DNA from: JAPUDQ01 sp964535835
Lineage (GTDB): Bacteria > Patescibacteriota > Saccharimonadia > Saccharimonadales > Saccharimonadaceae
Assembly (NCBI GenBank): GCA_964535835.1
Contig: CAZHUZ010000009.1
Span: 1 to 27,311, forward strand
DNA length: 27,311 bases
Reading direction: 5' to 3'
Shown: positions 1 to 7,344 of the stretch, one piece after another
How the letters are laid out: every line of letters begins with the position of its first letter
How positions within the stretch are numbered: position 1 is the stretch's first letter
The notes under the pieces: model-generated
The model's input: the letters and a program-made list of their open reading frames with translations, nothing else
Told to the model about the DNA's origin: nothing
The model's database searches: none
Translations under genes and position numbers: made by a program

Positions 1-44
1 CTCTTATTATATGTTATTTTCCAGTTGAGTTACACTATAGATAC

Positions 45-1187
45 ATGAAAAATGTTGTAATCATACGAAATGCCGCAGCTGAGGATTTTGGGGGAGGAGA
101 ACGATTTCCCGTATTCCTGGCGACAGTCTTAAGAGATAAGGGATATACTCCTACGATATTGTCACGCTCTGACAAGCTTCGGCATTTTGCAGATCATAAC
201 AAAGTCATCTCATATAGGAGCTGGTGGTGGTCACATCAAAACTGGAATGGGAAAAACGCCCTGCTCGTACCTATATACGTTGTGTGGCAGATTATTTTAT
301 ATTTTCATTACCTCATCTGGTTTCTACGACTACACCCAAAGGTCGTTCATATACAGAGCAAGGATGATTTCATCGCTGCATCATGGGCGGCAAAGACCGT
401 ACATTCAAAAATAATCTGGACGGACCATGCTGATTTGAAGCATGTCTTCAATAATGTTAGTAAACCGTATCGAAATCCTACCGGAAAACTTGTTGCAAGT
501 GCTGCCAAGTATGTAGATAGTATTACTGTTGTAAGCAAAAGTGAACTTGGTCTCGTAAAACAACATCTCGCTGCTTACCCAAATATTATTAAGAAGCTAC
601 AGGTGATCTATAACGGTGCTTTTGATACGGCGGGCAATAAGGCATCAAAAAGAGATAATAAAATATGTACATTTCTCTATGTGGGTCGTGTGGTACGAGA
701 CAAAGGCATTGTGGAGATGATAAACGCATTTAATACACTCTATGAAAAAAATAAAAATACTCAGCTCGTGATAGTTGGTGATGGACCAGATCGTAAAGAG
801 TTTGAAAAATTAACTATTAATAATTCGATTCATTTTATGGGCCATCAAGACGATCCTCGGAAGTATCTATCTACTGCTGATATATTTGTTTACCCTACCT
901 ATCATGAAGGATTCAGTCTATCGCTCGTTGAGGCTGCGATGATGTCACTGCCTATCATAACAACAAATGTCGGGGGCAATCCTGAAATAATTATTAATAA
1001 CAAAACCGGCCTACTTGTATCCTCAAAGAATACGGACGACTTGTATCTCGCAATGGAAAAACTTTTCAAAGATCCATCACTAAGAAAAAGACTCTCTGAG
1101 TCTGCTAGGTCATCGTTCGAGAAGTCTTTTAGATTTGATAAAATAGTAATAAATCAATTTATACCGATATATGAAAAAGATAATTAG
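45..1187 (+). CDS. GT4-family glycosyltransferase
   Basis: A 380-residue GT-B fold glycosyltransferase that probably transfers a sugar from a nucleotide-sugar donor to a surface glycan on the cytoplasmic face of the membrane. The N-terminal acceptor half opens with a beta strand followed by a GGGERF loop near residue 17. The C-terminal donor half shows FLYVGRVVRDKG near residue 215, VIVGDGPDR, and the GT4 E-x7-E signature in EGFSLSLVEAA followed by a GGNPEII loop. A hydrophobic stretch near residues 75-95 may dip into the membrane. The ATG at 45 has no clear Shine-Dalgarno sequence. The gene overlaps the next one by 17 nt, so the two are translationally coupled. The exact sugar and acceptor cannot be told from the sequence. 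Confidence 0.9.
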   Translation: MKNVVIIRNAAAEDFGGGERFPVFLATVLRDKGYTPTILSRSDKLRHFADHNKVISYRSWWWSHQNWNGKNALLVPIYVVWQIILYFHYLIWFLRLHPKVVHIQSKDDFIAASWAAKTVHSKIIWTDHADLKHVFNNVSKPYRNPTGKLVASAAKYVDSITVVSKSELGLVKQHLAAYPNIIKKLQVIYNGAFDTAGNKASKRDNKICTFLYVGRVVRDKGIVEMINAFNTLYEKNKNTQLVIVGDGPDRKEFEKLTINNSIHFMGHQDDPRKYLSTADIFVYPTYHEGFSLSLVEAAMMSLPIITTNVGGNPEIIINNKTGLLVSSKNTDDLYLAMEKLFKDPSLRKRLSESARSSFEKSFRFDKIVINQFIPIYEKDN

Positions 1188-2313
1188 TATCGAAGCTTCC
1201 GTTATCGAGCAAAGTGCAAAAACTGGTGTTGGATATTTCACTGTTGGGTTAGCAAAAGGATTGTCAGCACTCCCTAATAAGGGCATTATCATTAATTATT
1301 TTTGGTTAAATTTTCTTCGCAAAAAAAAGGCTCAAAGTAAAATAGTACAAATCGCCGAAAAAGAAGGTCGTCTCCAGCAGATAGTTTATATACCGCAGCG
1401 TTTATTTGCTAAGTTGGTTTTCTATCGATTAGCACTTCCATTATTTACAAAACAAGCATCATGGGAGCTCTATCCAAATTTTTATATATGGCCAACAACA
1501 AGTAGAGCAAAGAAAGCAGTCGTCATACATGATTTATGTTACAAATCTCTACCCGAATTTGTCGAAGATAAAAATAGAATGTTCCTATCTCATGTTGCTG
1601 ATCGTTCGATGCAAAAAGCTGACTTAATAATTTCTATATCTGCGTTTACGACTTCTGAAATATTAAAATACACTAATGTACCAAAAGAGAAAATTGTAAC
1701 AATTGGAATTCCTGTTGATACTGAAGATCTCAAACCAAATCTCAACAAAGGTGCTGGTCGGCTATCGAAAAGATATGGTATCAATAAGCCCTATATACTA
1801 TCACTTGCAACACTAGAGCCGCGAAAAAATCTTGATACTCTCGTCGAAGCATATTGTGCGCTGCCAAAAAATCTACGAGACACATATAGCCTCGTACTTG
1901 CTGGTAAGTGGGGATGGAAGATAGATGCTACACGTGAACGTATCGAAAAGCGTCGCTCGGAAGGATTTGATATCATCACAACGGGTTATATCGATATGGA
2001 TGATAAGGCAACATTTCTATACAATGCTTCGCTATATGCAACTACATCACACTATGAAGGGTTCGGGATGCAAATCCTTGAAGCAATGCATTGCGGTATA
2101 CCAACACTAGCTAGCAATATACCTGTACATAAAGAAGTGGGTGGCGACGCGTGTGCCTATACGGATTTGTCTATTTCTGCCACAACCGATCAGCTTAAAA
2201 AACTTTTGTCAGATCCTGAACTACGCAAAAGATTAACGCAAGAAGGAAAGAAGCGATCTAAAAATTTCCGATGGGATACGTACGCGCAACGAATTTATGA
2301 TAGGATGTTTTAG
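1171..2313 (+). CDS. GT4-family glycosyltransferase
   Basis: A second 380-residue GT-B glycosyltransferase. The N-terminal half has the VGYFTVGLAKGL glycine loop near residue 20 and VVIHDLCYKSLPE near residue 117, typical of mannosyl- and rhamnosyl-type GT4 enzymes. The donor half has ILSLATLEPRKN near residue 208, LVLAGKWGW, and EGFGMQILEAMHCGIP near residue 296, which holds the two conserved glutamates. The gene starts inside the end of the preceding glycosyltransferase and ends one base before the next start codon. The three genes therefore form one tightly packed operon, probably assembling one oligosaccharide. Homologues of this subgroup act in O-antigen or capsule synthesis. The specific linkage is unknown. 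Confidence 0.9.
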   Translation: MKKIISIEASVIEQSAKTGVGYFTVGLAKGLSALPNKGIIINYFWLNFLRKKKAQSKIVQIAEKEGRLQQIVYIPQRLFAKLVFYRLALPLFTKQASWELYPNFYIWPTTSRAKKAVVIHDLCYKSLPEFVEDKNRMFLSHVADRSMQKADLIISISAFTTSEILKYTNVPKEKIVTIGIPVDTEDLKPNLNKGAGRLSKRYGINKPYILSLATLEPRKNLDTLVEAYCALPKNLRDTYSLVLAGKWGWKIDATRERIEKRRSEGFDIITTGYIDMDDKATFLYNASLYATTSHYEGFGMQILEAMHCGIPTLASNIPVHKEVGGDACAYTDLSISATTDQLKKLLSDPELRKRLTQEGKKRSKNFRWDTYAQRIYDRMF

Positions 2314-2314
2314 T

Positions 2315-3412
2315 ATGAAAACTATTGTCATTGATGCGCGCACGATTGATAGTTCAACTGGACATTACACGCATCATCTTCTCAAGCATATTGATCGATC
2401 ATTTGCTGATGAGTTTCGTTTTGTTGTGCTAACCCCAAGTAAGACGGCAGGAAAATGGTCGGCTGAATTTCCAAACCTGATCGTAGAAAAGGCTGATGAG
2501 AAATCATACTCTGTAGCGGAGCAAACGAGTTTTGTGGCGAGGCTTGAGTCGTACAAGCCCGATCTAGTGCATTTTACGATGCCACAGCAGCCTTTTTTGT
2601 GGATGAAACCATCCGTAACAACCGTGCACGATCTGACGCTTGTACGATACGACAATATCGATATGAATAAATACATCTACAAAGTAAAGAAGAGTGTATT
2701 TGTCTCACTACTACGAACAGTTGTGATGCGGTCTCGTGCTATCATCACGCCGACCGAGTTTGTCAAAGATGACCTTGTACAATATATGGGAGAAAAATAT
2801 CGCAAAAAAATCTATGTCACGCTTGAGGCAGGTGACCCCCTGGAAGCCCAGCCTGAAGTCATAAAGGGTTTGGATGGAAAACAGTTTGTGTTTTACGTTG
2901 GCAATGCATTTCCCTACAAAAATGTTGAACGTGTTATCGATGCGTTTTCAAAACTAAAGAAAAAATATCCAAACCTCCACCTTGCACTAGCTGGTAAAAA
3001 AGATTATTTCTACGAACAACACGAAATATACGTCAAGGAGAAAGATATTTCCGATGTACATTTTCTTGGCTATATCAGCGACGGTGAAAAACGTTGGGCA
3101 CTGCAAAACTGCGTCGCCTACACCTCGGCGTCACTATCTGAGGGCTTTAACATATCACAACTTGAAGCAATGTATGAAGGCGCTCCAGTCGTTATCAGCA
3201 ATGCAACGTGCCATCCGGAAGTTGCCGGTGATGCTGCGCTTTATTTTTATCCTAACTCGACCGATCAATTAGTGAAACATATTTCTAACCTCATCGAAAA
3301 TCCTACTTCAAGAGAAAAAATGATCAAAAAGGGAACAGAACGCGTCAAACAATTTTCATGGCAACGTATGGCCAAACAAACTGTCGACGTATATAAAAAC
3401 GCACTTCGCTAA
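2315..3412 (+). CDS. GT4-family glycosyltransferase
   Basis: The third GT4 glycosyltransferase, 365 residues from the ATG at 2315. I chose this start because it lies one base after the upstream stop, has AGGA about 9 nt before it, and gives the family-typical MKTIVIDARTI strand. An in-frame ATG at 2297 would only add six residues. Key features are a glycine-poor STGHYTHHLL loop near residue 14, VTTVHDLTLVRYD near residue 103, FVFYVGNAFPYKN opening the donor domain near residue 190, and EGFNISQLEAMYEGAP with the E-x7-E pair. The gene ends 3 nt from the convergent khpB gene with no obvious terminator in the gap. Substrate is unknown. Confidence 0.9.
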   Translation: MKTIVIDARTIDSSTGHYTHHLLKHIDRSFADEFRFVVLTPSKTAGKWSAEFPNLIVEKADEKSYSVAEQTSFVARLESYKPDLVHFTMPQQPFLWMKPSVTTVHDLTLVRYDNIDMNKYIYKVKKSVFVSLLRTVVMRSRAIITPTEFVKDDLVQYMGEKYRKKIYVTLEAGDPLEAQPEVIKGLDGKQFVFYVGNAFPYKNVERVIDAFSKLKKKYPNLHLALAGKKDYFYEQHEIYVKEKDISDVHFLGYISDGEKRWALQNCVAYTSASLSEGFNISQLEAMYEGAPVVISNATCHPEVAGDAALYFYPNSTDQLVKHISNLIENPTSREKMIKKGTERVKQFSWQRMAKQTVDVYKNALR

Positions 3413-3415
3413 TTA

Positions 3416-3880
3416 CTACTCTGCTGCTTTTGTGAGTACAACATGGCGGTCACGACCTTCGCCTTCACTGTGTGTCTCGATGTCGCTGTATTCACCTACT
3501 GTTTTGTGAACGATGCGACGCTCGGCGGCATTCATTGGCTCGAGATGTTTTGCTTCGCCAGTACTTCGAACTCCTTCGATCCATTCTCGCGCTTGCTCAG
3601 CAAGTCGATCATAGCGATGTTTCTTGTAGTCGGCAATATCAACGTTGACACGATTGAGGGCGGCTTCGTTATTTTTAAGCGTTGTAGCAATCATAAATTG
3701 AAGACTGCGCAACGTTTCACCGCGCTGTCCTATCAAAAAGCCATTAAGGTGTGTCGACGGTACATGTAACTCAATTACTTCATCATCAGCTGTTGCGTAA
3801 ACCTCGGTATTTAGTCCGAAAAATGACAGTATGTCCTCTAAATATTTTTTTGCAAAAACAATTGACTCTTCGCGATCCAT
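3416..3880 (-). CDS. khpB: KhpB/Jag RNA-binding protein (KH + R3H)
   Basis: A 154-residue cytoplasmic RNA-binding protein of the Jag/KhpB (EloR) family, which elsewhere acts with KhpA in post-transcriptional control of cell elongation and division genes. A KH domain covers about residues 30-85 with the GxxG loop GQRG at 51-54. An R3H domain follows at about 105-152 with the R-x3-H motif R121-H125 and a HVVLTKA final strand. The N-terminal Jag-N domain of Firmicutes homologues is reduced to a short helix here. The start ATG overlaps the yidC stop as TAATG, so it is translationally coupled to yidC. This is the standard jag position behind yidC near oriC. Confidence 0.88.
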   Translation of the reverse strand: MDREESIVFAKKYLEDILSFFGLNTEVYATADDEVIELHVPSTHLNGFLIGQRGETLRSLQFMIATTLKNNEAALNRVNVDIADYKKHRYDRLAEQAREWIEGVRSTGEAKHLEPMNAAERRIVHKTVGEYSDIETHSEGEGRDRHVVLTKAAE

Positions 3881-4836
3881 TAACGTACCTTGCTACCTTT
3901 CCGGCGCTTTTGAACCGGTTTCTGCACGCTACGTTCCACCACTTCTGCTTCAACCGCTTTTTCTGCGCGTTTAGTTGTTGACTTGGATGATGAGGAAGAT
4001 GAATCGGCCAACACTTCCATCTCCTCGACGTCATCATCGAGAACATTTCGTTGTTGCCATACGGCGATCATACTTGAGATAGCATAAAAGAGGAGTAGGG
4101 CACCTGGGATAGGGAGGAGCACCATCGAACTAAGGGCGATGACGGGAATAATCTTGAGCATACCCTGACCCATTGCGGCACTAACTTCGGCTTGATCGGT
4201 TTCGCCGGTCTTGGCGGATGTTTTTAGGATGTCTCGGAGTTTCTTGCTGTCTTTGGATACGGGTGTAATTTGCTTACTCTGATACCACTGGAAGTAAGTC
4301 GCGACGACCGCGAGTAGTAGCGCTGGAATATACCAGCTGCCATTATGTATGACTGGTCTTGTGAGATCGATCAGATGCAGAAATGTTTCGTTGAGACGAG
4401 AGTGGTCAGCAACAATAGTTGCGATCGGATCCCATCCCTTCATGAATTCGTAAAAGAATTGATCGATTTTATCGCGATGAGTAGAGATCATCATAATCAC
4501 TTGATAGAGAGCGATGAATATCGGTAGCTGTACGATAAGCACACCAAGTGGCGCAAACGGGTTGATACCTCGCTCTCGGTACAATTCGAGCATCATCTGA
4601 CCTTCGAGTTGTTTGTTGCCGGCAGCTTTTTGTTTAATCTTTTTTAGCTCTGGTTGGATTTGTCGCTGGAGCTTAGTCTGGTGAAGCTGTTTTTTGATCA
4701 ATGGCCACATCAGTAAACGGACTAAAACTGCAAAGACGATAACAGCAAATCCAAAATCATTTCCGGGGATAATGCCATATAGTCCCATCAAGATGTTGAA
4801 TACTGGCTGGATAATAATGGTCTCAAACCATGACAT
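3880..4836 (-). CDS. yidC: YidC/Oxa1 membrane protein insertase
   Basis: A 318-residue YidC/Oxa1-type insertase that inserts and folds membrane proteins in the cytoplasmic membrane. It is the short form without the large periplasmic domain of Proteobacteria. The groove arginine sits in VLVRLLMWPL near residue 40. The cytoplasmic helical hairpin follows (about 50-90). The family motif YRERGINPFAPLGVL lies near residue 85, then three or four more TM segments. The C-terminal tail is acidic, then serine-rich, then basic, ending KRRKGSKVR, which fits ribosome binding. The ATG has GAGGAA 9 nt upstream and a promoter above it. It is a likely main inserter for the many small pilin-like proteins encoded further along. 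Confidence 0.95.
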   Translation of the reverse strand: MSWFETIIIQPVFNILMGLYGIIPGNDFGFAVIVFAVLVRLLMWPLIKKQLHQTKLQRQIQPELKKIKQKAAGNKQLEGQMMLELYRERGINPFAPLGVLIVQLPIFIALYQVIMMISTHRDKIDQFFYEFMKGWDPIATIVADHSRLNETFLHLIDLTRPVIHNGSWYIPALLLAVVATYFQWYQSKQITPVSKDSKKLRDILKTSAKTGETDQAEVSAAMGQGMLKIIPVIALSSMVLLPIPGALLLFYAISSMIAVWQQRNVLDDDVEEMEVLADSSSSSSKSTTKRAEKAVEAEVVERSVQKPVQKRRKGSKVR

Positions 4837-4845
4837 GAATAGTAA

Positions 4846-4877
4846 TTCCTCAGTTAACTAGTAGATTAATTATACCA
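4846..4877 (-). promoter_or_regulatory. yidC promoter -10 and Shine-Dalgarno
   Basis: Reading the minus strand, TGGTATAAT (4877-4869) is an extended -10 element, and GAGGAA (4851-4846) is a Shine-Dalgarno sequence 9 nt before the yidC start. No good -35 is seen. This gives yidC-khpB their own start site in addition to read-through from rpmH-rnpA. Confidence 0.55.
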
Positions 4878-4882
4878 TTTCT

Positions 4883-5242
4883 TTATGATCGATCGACATC
4901 GATATATTGTAGGCGAGTAACAAGTTTTGTTATCTCTTGAATCAGGTCGTCATGAGGTAACAATAAAACATCTTGTGATATAACAGTAATGATGGTGTCG
5001 TATCCCAATTTTTCTAGTTTTTGCTCATGTCGCACAATATTAAAAATGCGACGTCGGATACGATTGCGTTTAACAGCAGATTTGTAGATCTTTTTGGATA
5101 CCACTACAGCGACGCGGGTGGGGCGGTCGGGTTGCGTAGCGACGTATTTTATAATGAAGTTCCTACTCCTCTTCGTCTGGCCTTTGAGAAAAACCCGCCG
5201 CAAAGCAGCTCGTCCATGAAATCGATGTTTCTTTGGTAACAT
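4883..5242 (-). CDS. rnpA: Ribonuclease P protein component
   Basis: A 119-residue basic protein, the protein subunit of RNase P that helps the catalytic RNA cut 5' leaders from pre-tRNAs. It begins MLPKKHRF and carries the family RNR signature in SAVKRNRIRRRI (about residues 55-66), the most conserved part of RnpA. The preceding strand VAVVVSKKIYK is also typical. Length matches the family. AGGAG lies 5-6 nt before the ATG. It follows rpmH and precedes yidC, the near-universal bacterial order. The RNase P RNA gene is not in the window. Confidence 0.95.
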   Translation of the reverse strand: MLPKKHRFHGRAALRRVFLKGQTKRSRNFIIKYVATQPDRPTRVAVVVSKKIYKSAVKRNRIRRRIFNIVRHEQKLEKLGYDTIITVISQDVLLLPHDDLIQEITKLVTRLQYIDVDRS

Positions 5243-5260
5243 ACTCCTATGATGTCATAA

Positions 5261-5301
5261 ATCAAATATACCGTCGACTACAACGGTATATTTGATTTTT
5301 T
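5261..5301. terminator. 14-bp hairpin between rpmH and rnpA
   Basis: A perfect 14-bp stem, ATCAAATATACCGT (5261-5274) and its complement (5283-5296), with an 8-nt loop, followed on the plus strand by five Ts. On the minus strand, the direction of rpmH-rnpA, the run after the stem is only ATTTATGA, so it would be a weak terminator or an RNA-stability or processing hairpin that separates the expression of the two genes. A smaller TGTAC/GTACA stem lies beside it at 5301-5317. Confidence 0.6.
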
Positions 5302-5322
5302 GTACTTTTTATGTACAAATAG

Positions 5323-5460
5323 CTAAACGCTGATTTTTACTCGTTTTTTGAGTCGTCGGGCTTTGAGGACAAGGCGACCAGCCTTGCTGCTCATACGAGC
5401 ACGAAATCCATGCACACGTGCACGACGTCGTGTCTTTGGTTGAAATGTTCTTTTAGGCAT
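5323..5460 (-). CDS. rpmH: 50S ribosomal protein L34
   Basis: A 45-residue, very basic protein of the large ribosomal subunit. It reads MPKRTFQPKTRRRARVHGF and continues with RARMSSKAGR, which is the L34 family sequence almost throughout, including the FQPxxRRRxRxHGFRxRM core. The family usual length is 44-47, so it is complete. A strong promoter lies immediately upstream and its predicted transcript starts only a few bases before the ATG. No Shine-Dalgarno sequence is present. It is the first gene of the minus-strand cluster that leaves oriC. Confidence 0.97.
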   Translation of the reverse strand: MPKRTFQPKTRRRARVHGFRARMSSKAGRLVLKARRLKKRVKISV

Positions 5461-5470
5461 ACTGCAACGT

Positions 5471-5499
5471 ATTTTACCCTAAGAAGGCAGTTTTCTCAA
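5471..5499 (-). promoter_or_regulatory. rpmH promoter
   Basis: On the minus strand TTGAGA (5499-5494), a 17-nt spacer, then TAAAAT (5476-5471). This is a near-consensus sigma-70-type promoter. The -10 ends 10 nt before the rpmH ATG, so the 5' leader would be only about 3 nt. Confidence 0.75.
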
Positions 5500-5540
5500 G
5501 CCTTAGACTTGAAAATTACCAGAAATGTTTCGTTTGATAA

Positions 5541-5712
5541 ATTGTTTTCCACAATTACCCTGCACTTATCCACATAATTAACAGAGGTATTTTGACATTG
5601 TGTATAAATATATCTTCGTAGGCCCTCTCAACTATACACAGTCATTCACACTTGTGGAAAACTCCCCCGCCCTCTATACTTGATAGTAGTAAAAGCGAGG
5701 GTATAAAGAACC
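5541..5712 (+). other. oriC: oriC, part upstream of dnaA
   Basis: Noncoding DNA between rpmH and dnaA with clustered DnaA boxes: TTTTCCACA (5545-5553), the perfect box TTATCCACA (5566-5574), TGTGTATAA (5599-5607, a reverse TTATACACA), CTATACACA (5632-5640) and TGTGGAAAA (5653-5661, a reverse TTTTCCACA). An AT-rich stretch lies at about 5600-5615. This is the classic origin position. The remaining 5461-5540 holds the rpmH promoter and no gene. Confidence 0.85.
5652..5680 (+). promoter_or_regulatory. dnaA promoter overlapping a DnaA box
   Basis: TTGTGG (5652-5657), a 17-nt spacer, then TATACT (5675-5680). The -35 lies within the reverse DnaA box TGTGGAAAA (5653-5661), so DnaA bound there would block RNA polymerase. 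Predicted start near 5687 gives a leader of about 26 nt to the GTG start. Confidence 0.6.
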
Positions 5713-7065
5713 GTGACAGAGACCGAACGGCATCGTTTGTGGCAGAGTGTTTGTGGCGAGATAGAACTAACTATCACGCACGCTGCCTACATGACTTGGT
5801 TTAAAAAGACCGAGTTGCTTGATGTCACGGCAGATAATGAGGTGTTTATATCGGTACCGAATATATTTGCCAAACAGCAATTCGAAGTAAAGTTTAATAG
5901 CCTCCTCAAAGAGACGTTCAAGCGAAATACAATTACTCCAAAAAAAATACAGTATGTCATCGGCACAAAGATCGAAAAACCGACCGACAACCGTGTTGCT
6001 TCGATCACAGCTCCACGCGTACAAAAAAGAGAGAGTTCTGGAGCAAACCAACAAAGCCTCAATAGCCGCTATACATTTGATACATATATTGTTGGTGGTA
6101 ACAACGACCTCGCTTACGCTGCCTGTCAGGCAGCAGCGGCCAACCCTGGTGCAAAATACAATCCCCTGTTTATTTATGGTGGAGTAGGTTTAGGTAAAAC
6201 TCACCTCATACAAGCGGTTGGCAACGAAATTATACGTAAAAAGCCTGAGATGCGTGTACTCTATATCAACATCGAAACCTTCGTCAATGAGTTTTTGGAT
6301 AGTATTCGCTTTAAGAAAAAGGGGTTTTCTGATAAATACCGTAATGTCGATGTACTGATTGTCGATGATATGCAATTTATCGTCGGTAAAGAAAAAACTC
6401 AGGAGGAGTTTTTCCATACATTTAACGCTCTTCATCAGGCAAACAAACAAATTATTATCAGTTCAGACAAACCGCCAAAAAGCATTCCTACCCTCACCGA
6501 GCGACTACGCAGTCGTTTTGAATGGGGTATGGCAATTGATATACAGATGCCAGACTTTGAGACTCGTTGTGCTATCATCGATGCCAAGGCAGCCCAATCC
6601 GGTACATCTTTGCCTCGTGAGACAACTGAATATATCGCCAATAATATCAAAACTAATATTCGTGAACTAGAAGGTGCTCTCAATCAATTATTGGCCGTTG
6701 CAGAGCTTCGAGGTCTTGAACCAAATATTGATACGGCAACTGCCTTAATCGGCAATGTCAAACAAACACGTCCCAATCACCTCACCCCAAAACATGTCAT
6801 ACAGCATACGTCGAAACATTTCCAAATTGATATTGCTGAGCTTCTCAGTGCAAAACGCGACAAACATATTGTTGTTCCGCGACAAATCGCTATGTATCTT
6901 CTCAGAAGTGAGCTCCATCTGAGCTTTCCTCGTATCGCAGCCGAACTAGGTCGCAAGGATCACACAACCGCTATACATTCGATCGAAAAAATTGACAAGG
7001 CCATCAAGTTAGACTTTGTGGTTCGTGAACAAGTATCGGCAATTAGGGATGCATTATATGCCTAA
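5713..7065 (+). CDS. dnaA: Chromosomal replication initiator DnaA
   Basis: A 450-residue AAA+ initiator that binds DnaA boxes and opens oriC. Domain I (residues 1-75) has the W10 and the AYMTWFKK helix typical of the oligomerisation and helicase-loading domain. A short linker follows to about 117. The AAA+ core has Walker A GGVGLGKT (156-163), Walker B VLIVDDMQF (214-222) and a TERLRSRFEWG sensor region. Domain IV ends with the DNA-binding signature ELGRKDHTTAIHSI. The start is GTG at 5713, chosen because it gives a full domain I. GCGAGG lies 12 nt upstream, so the ribosome site is weak. DnaA boxes flank the gene on both sides. Confidence 0.98.
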   Translation: MTETERHRLWQSVCGEIELTITHAAYMTWFKKTELLDVTADNEVFISVPNIFAKQQFEVKFNSLLKETFKRNTITPKKIQYVIGTKIEKPTDNRVASITAPRVQKRESSGANQQSLNSRYTFDTYIVGGNNDLAYAACQAAAANPGAKYNPLFIYGGVGLGKTHLIQAVGNEIIRKKPEMRVLYINIETFVNEFLDSIRFKKKGFSDKYRNVDVLIVDDMQFIVGKEKTQEEFFHTFNALHQANKQIIISSDKPPKSIPTLTERLRSRFEWGMAIDIQMPDFETRCAIIDAKAAQSGTSLPRETTEYIANNIKTNIRELEGALNQLLAVAELRGLEPNIDTATALIGNVKQTRPNHLTPKHVIQHTSKHFQIDIAELLSAKRDKHIVVPRQIAMYLLRSELHLSFPRIAAELGRKDHTTAIHSIEKIDKAIKLDFVVREQVSAIRDALYA

Positions 7066-7344
7066 AGAAATGAGTATAAAATGTGCACAACCTGTGAACC
7101 AAGTAATGGATAATGCTGTGTTTGTTTATCCACATCTTCCCCAAATTGGTGCACACTGTGTCAATGCTGCTCGTACATGGTGGGAAAACTCCCCTACTTA
7201 TACCCAAGCAAGGATCCAAAAAACCACATATTTACCCACATCGGTTTGTTATAAATTACCTCAGTTAAAGTCCCTTTTTTCCTCATTATCCACACAGCCT
7301 ATTACGACTACTACTATATATAAATAATAAGAAAGGACACATAT
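7066..7344 (+). other. oriC: oriC, part between dnaA and dnaN
   Basis: A 279-nt noncoding gap with a second cluster of DnaA boxes: TGTGCACAA (7082-7090, reverse variant), TTATCCACA (7126-7134), TTACCCACA (7232-7240) and TTATCCACA (7286-7294). GGAAAACTCCCC at 7183-7194 repeats the same 12 bases found at 5656-5667 upstream of dnaA. The right end is AT-rich (7314-7333) and carries the dnaN ribosome site AAAGGA (7332-7337). An open frame crossing this gap has no protein-like features. Confidence 0.85.
7286..7320 (+). other. Likely DNA unwinding element: DnaA box + DnaA-trios
   Basis: A perfect DnaA box TTATCCACA (7286-7294), a 4-nt spacer CAGC, then triplets CTA TTA CGA CTA CTA CTA (7299-7316) leading into TATATAAATAATAA. 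Read 3' to 5' on the complementary strand these are GAT AAT GCT GAT GAT GAT, matching the 3'-[G/A]A[T/A]-5' DnaA-trio consensus at five of six positions. The layout copies the basal unwinding system described in B. subtilis, also between dnaA and dnaN. Confidence 0.65.

Noticed and set aside
7016..7327. A 103-codon plus-strand open frame across the dnaA-dnaN gap
   Set aside because: It overlaps the end of dnaA, covers all the DnaA boxes, has no family-like features and no ribosome site. The gap is oriC.
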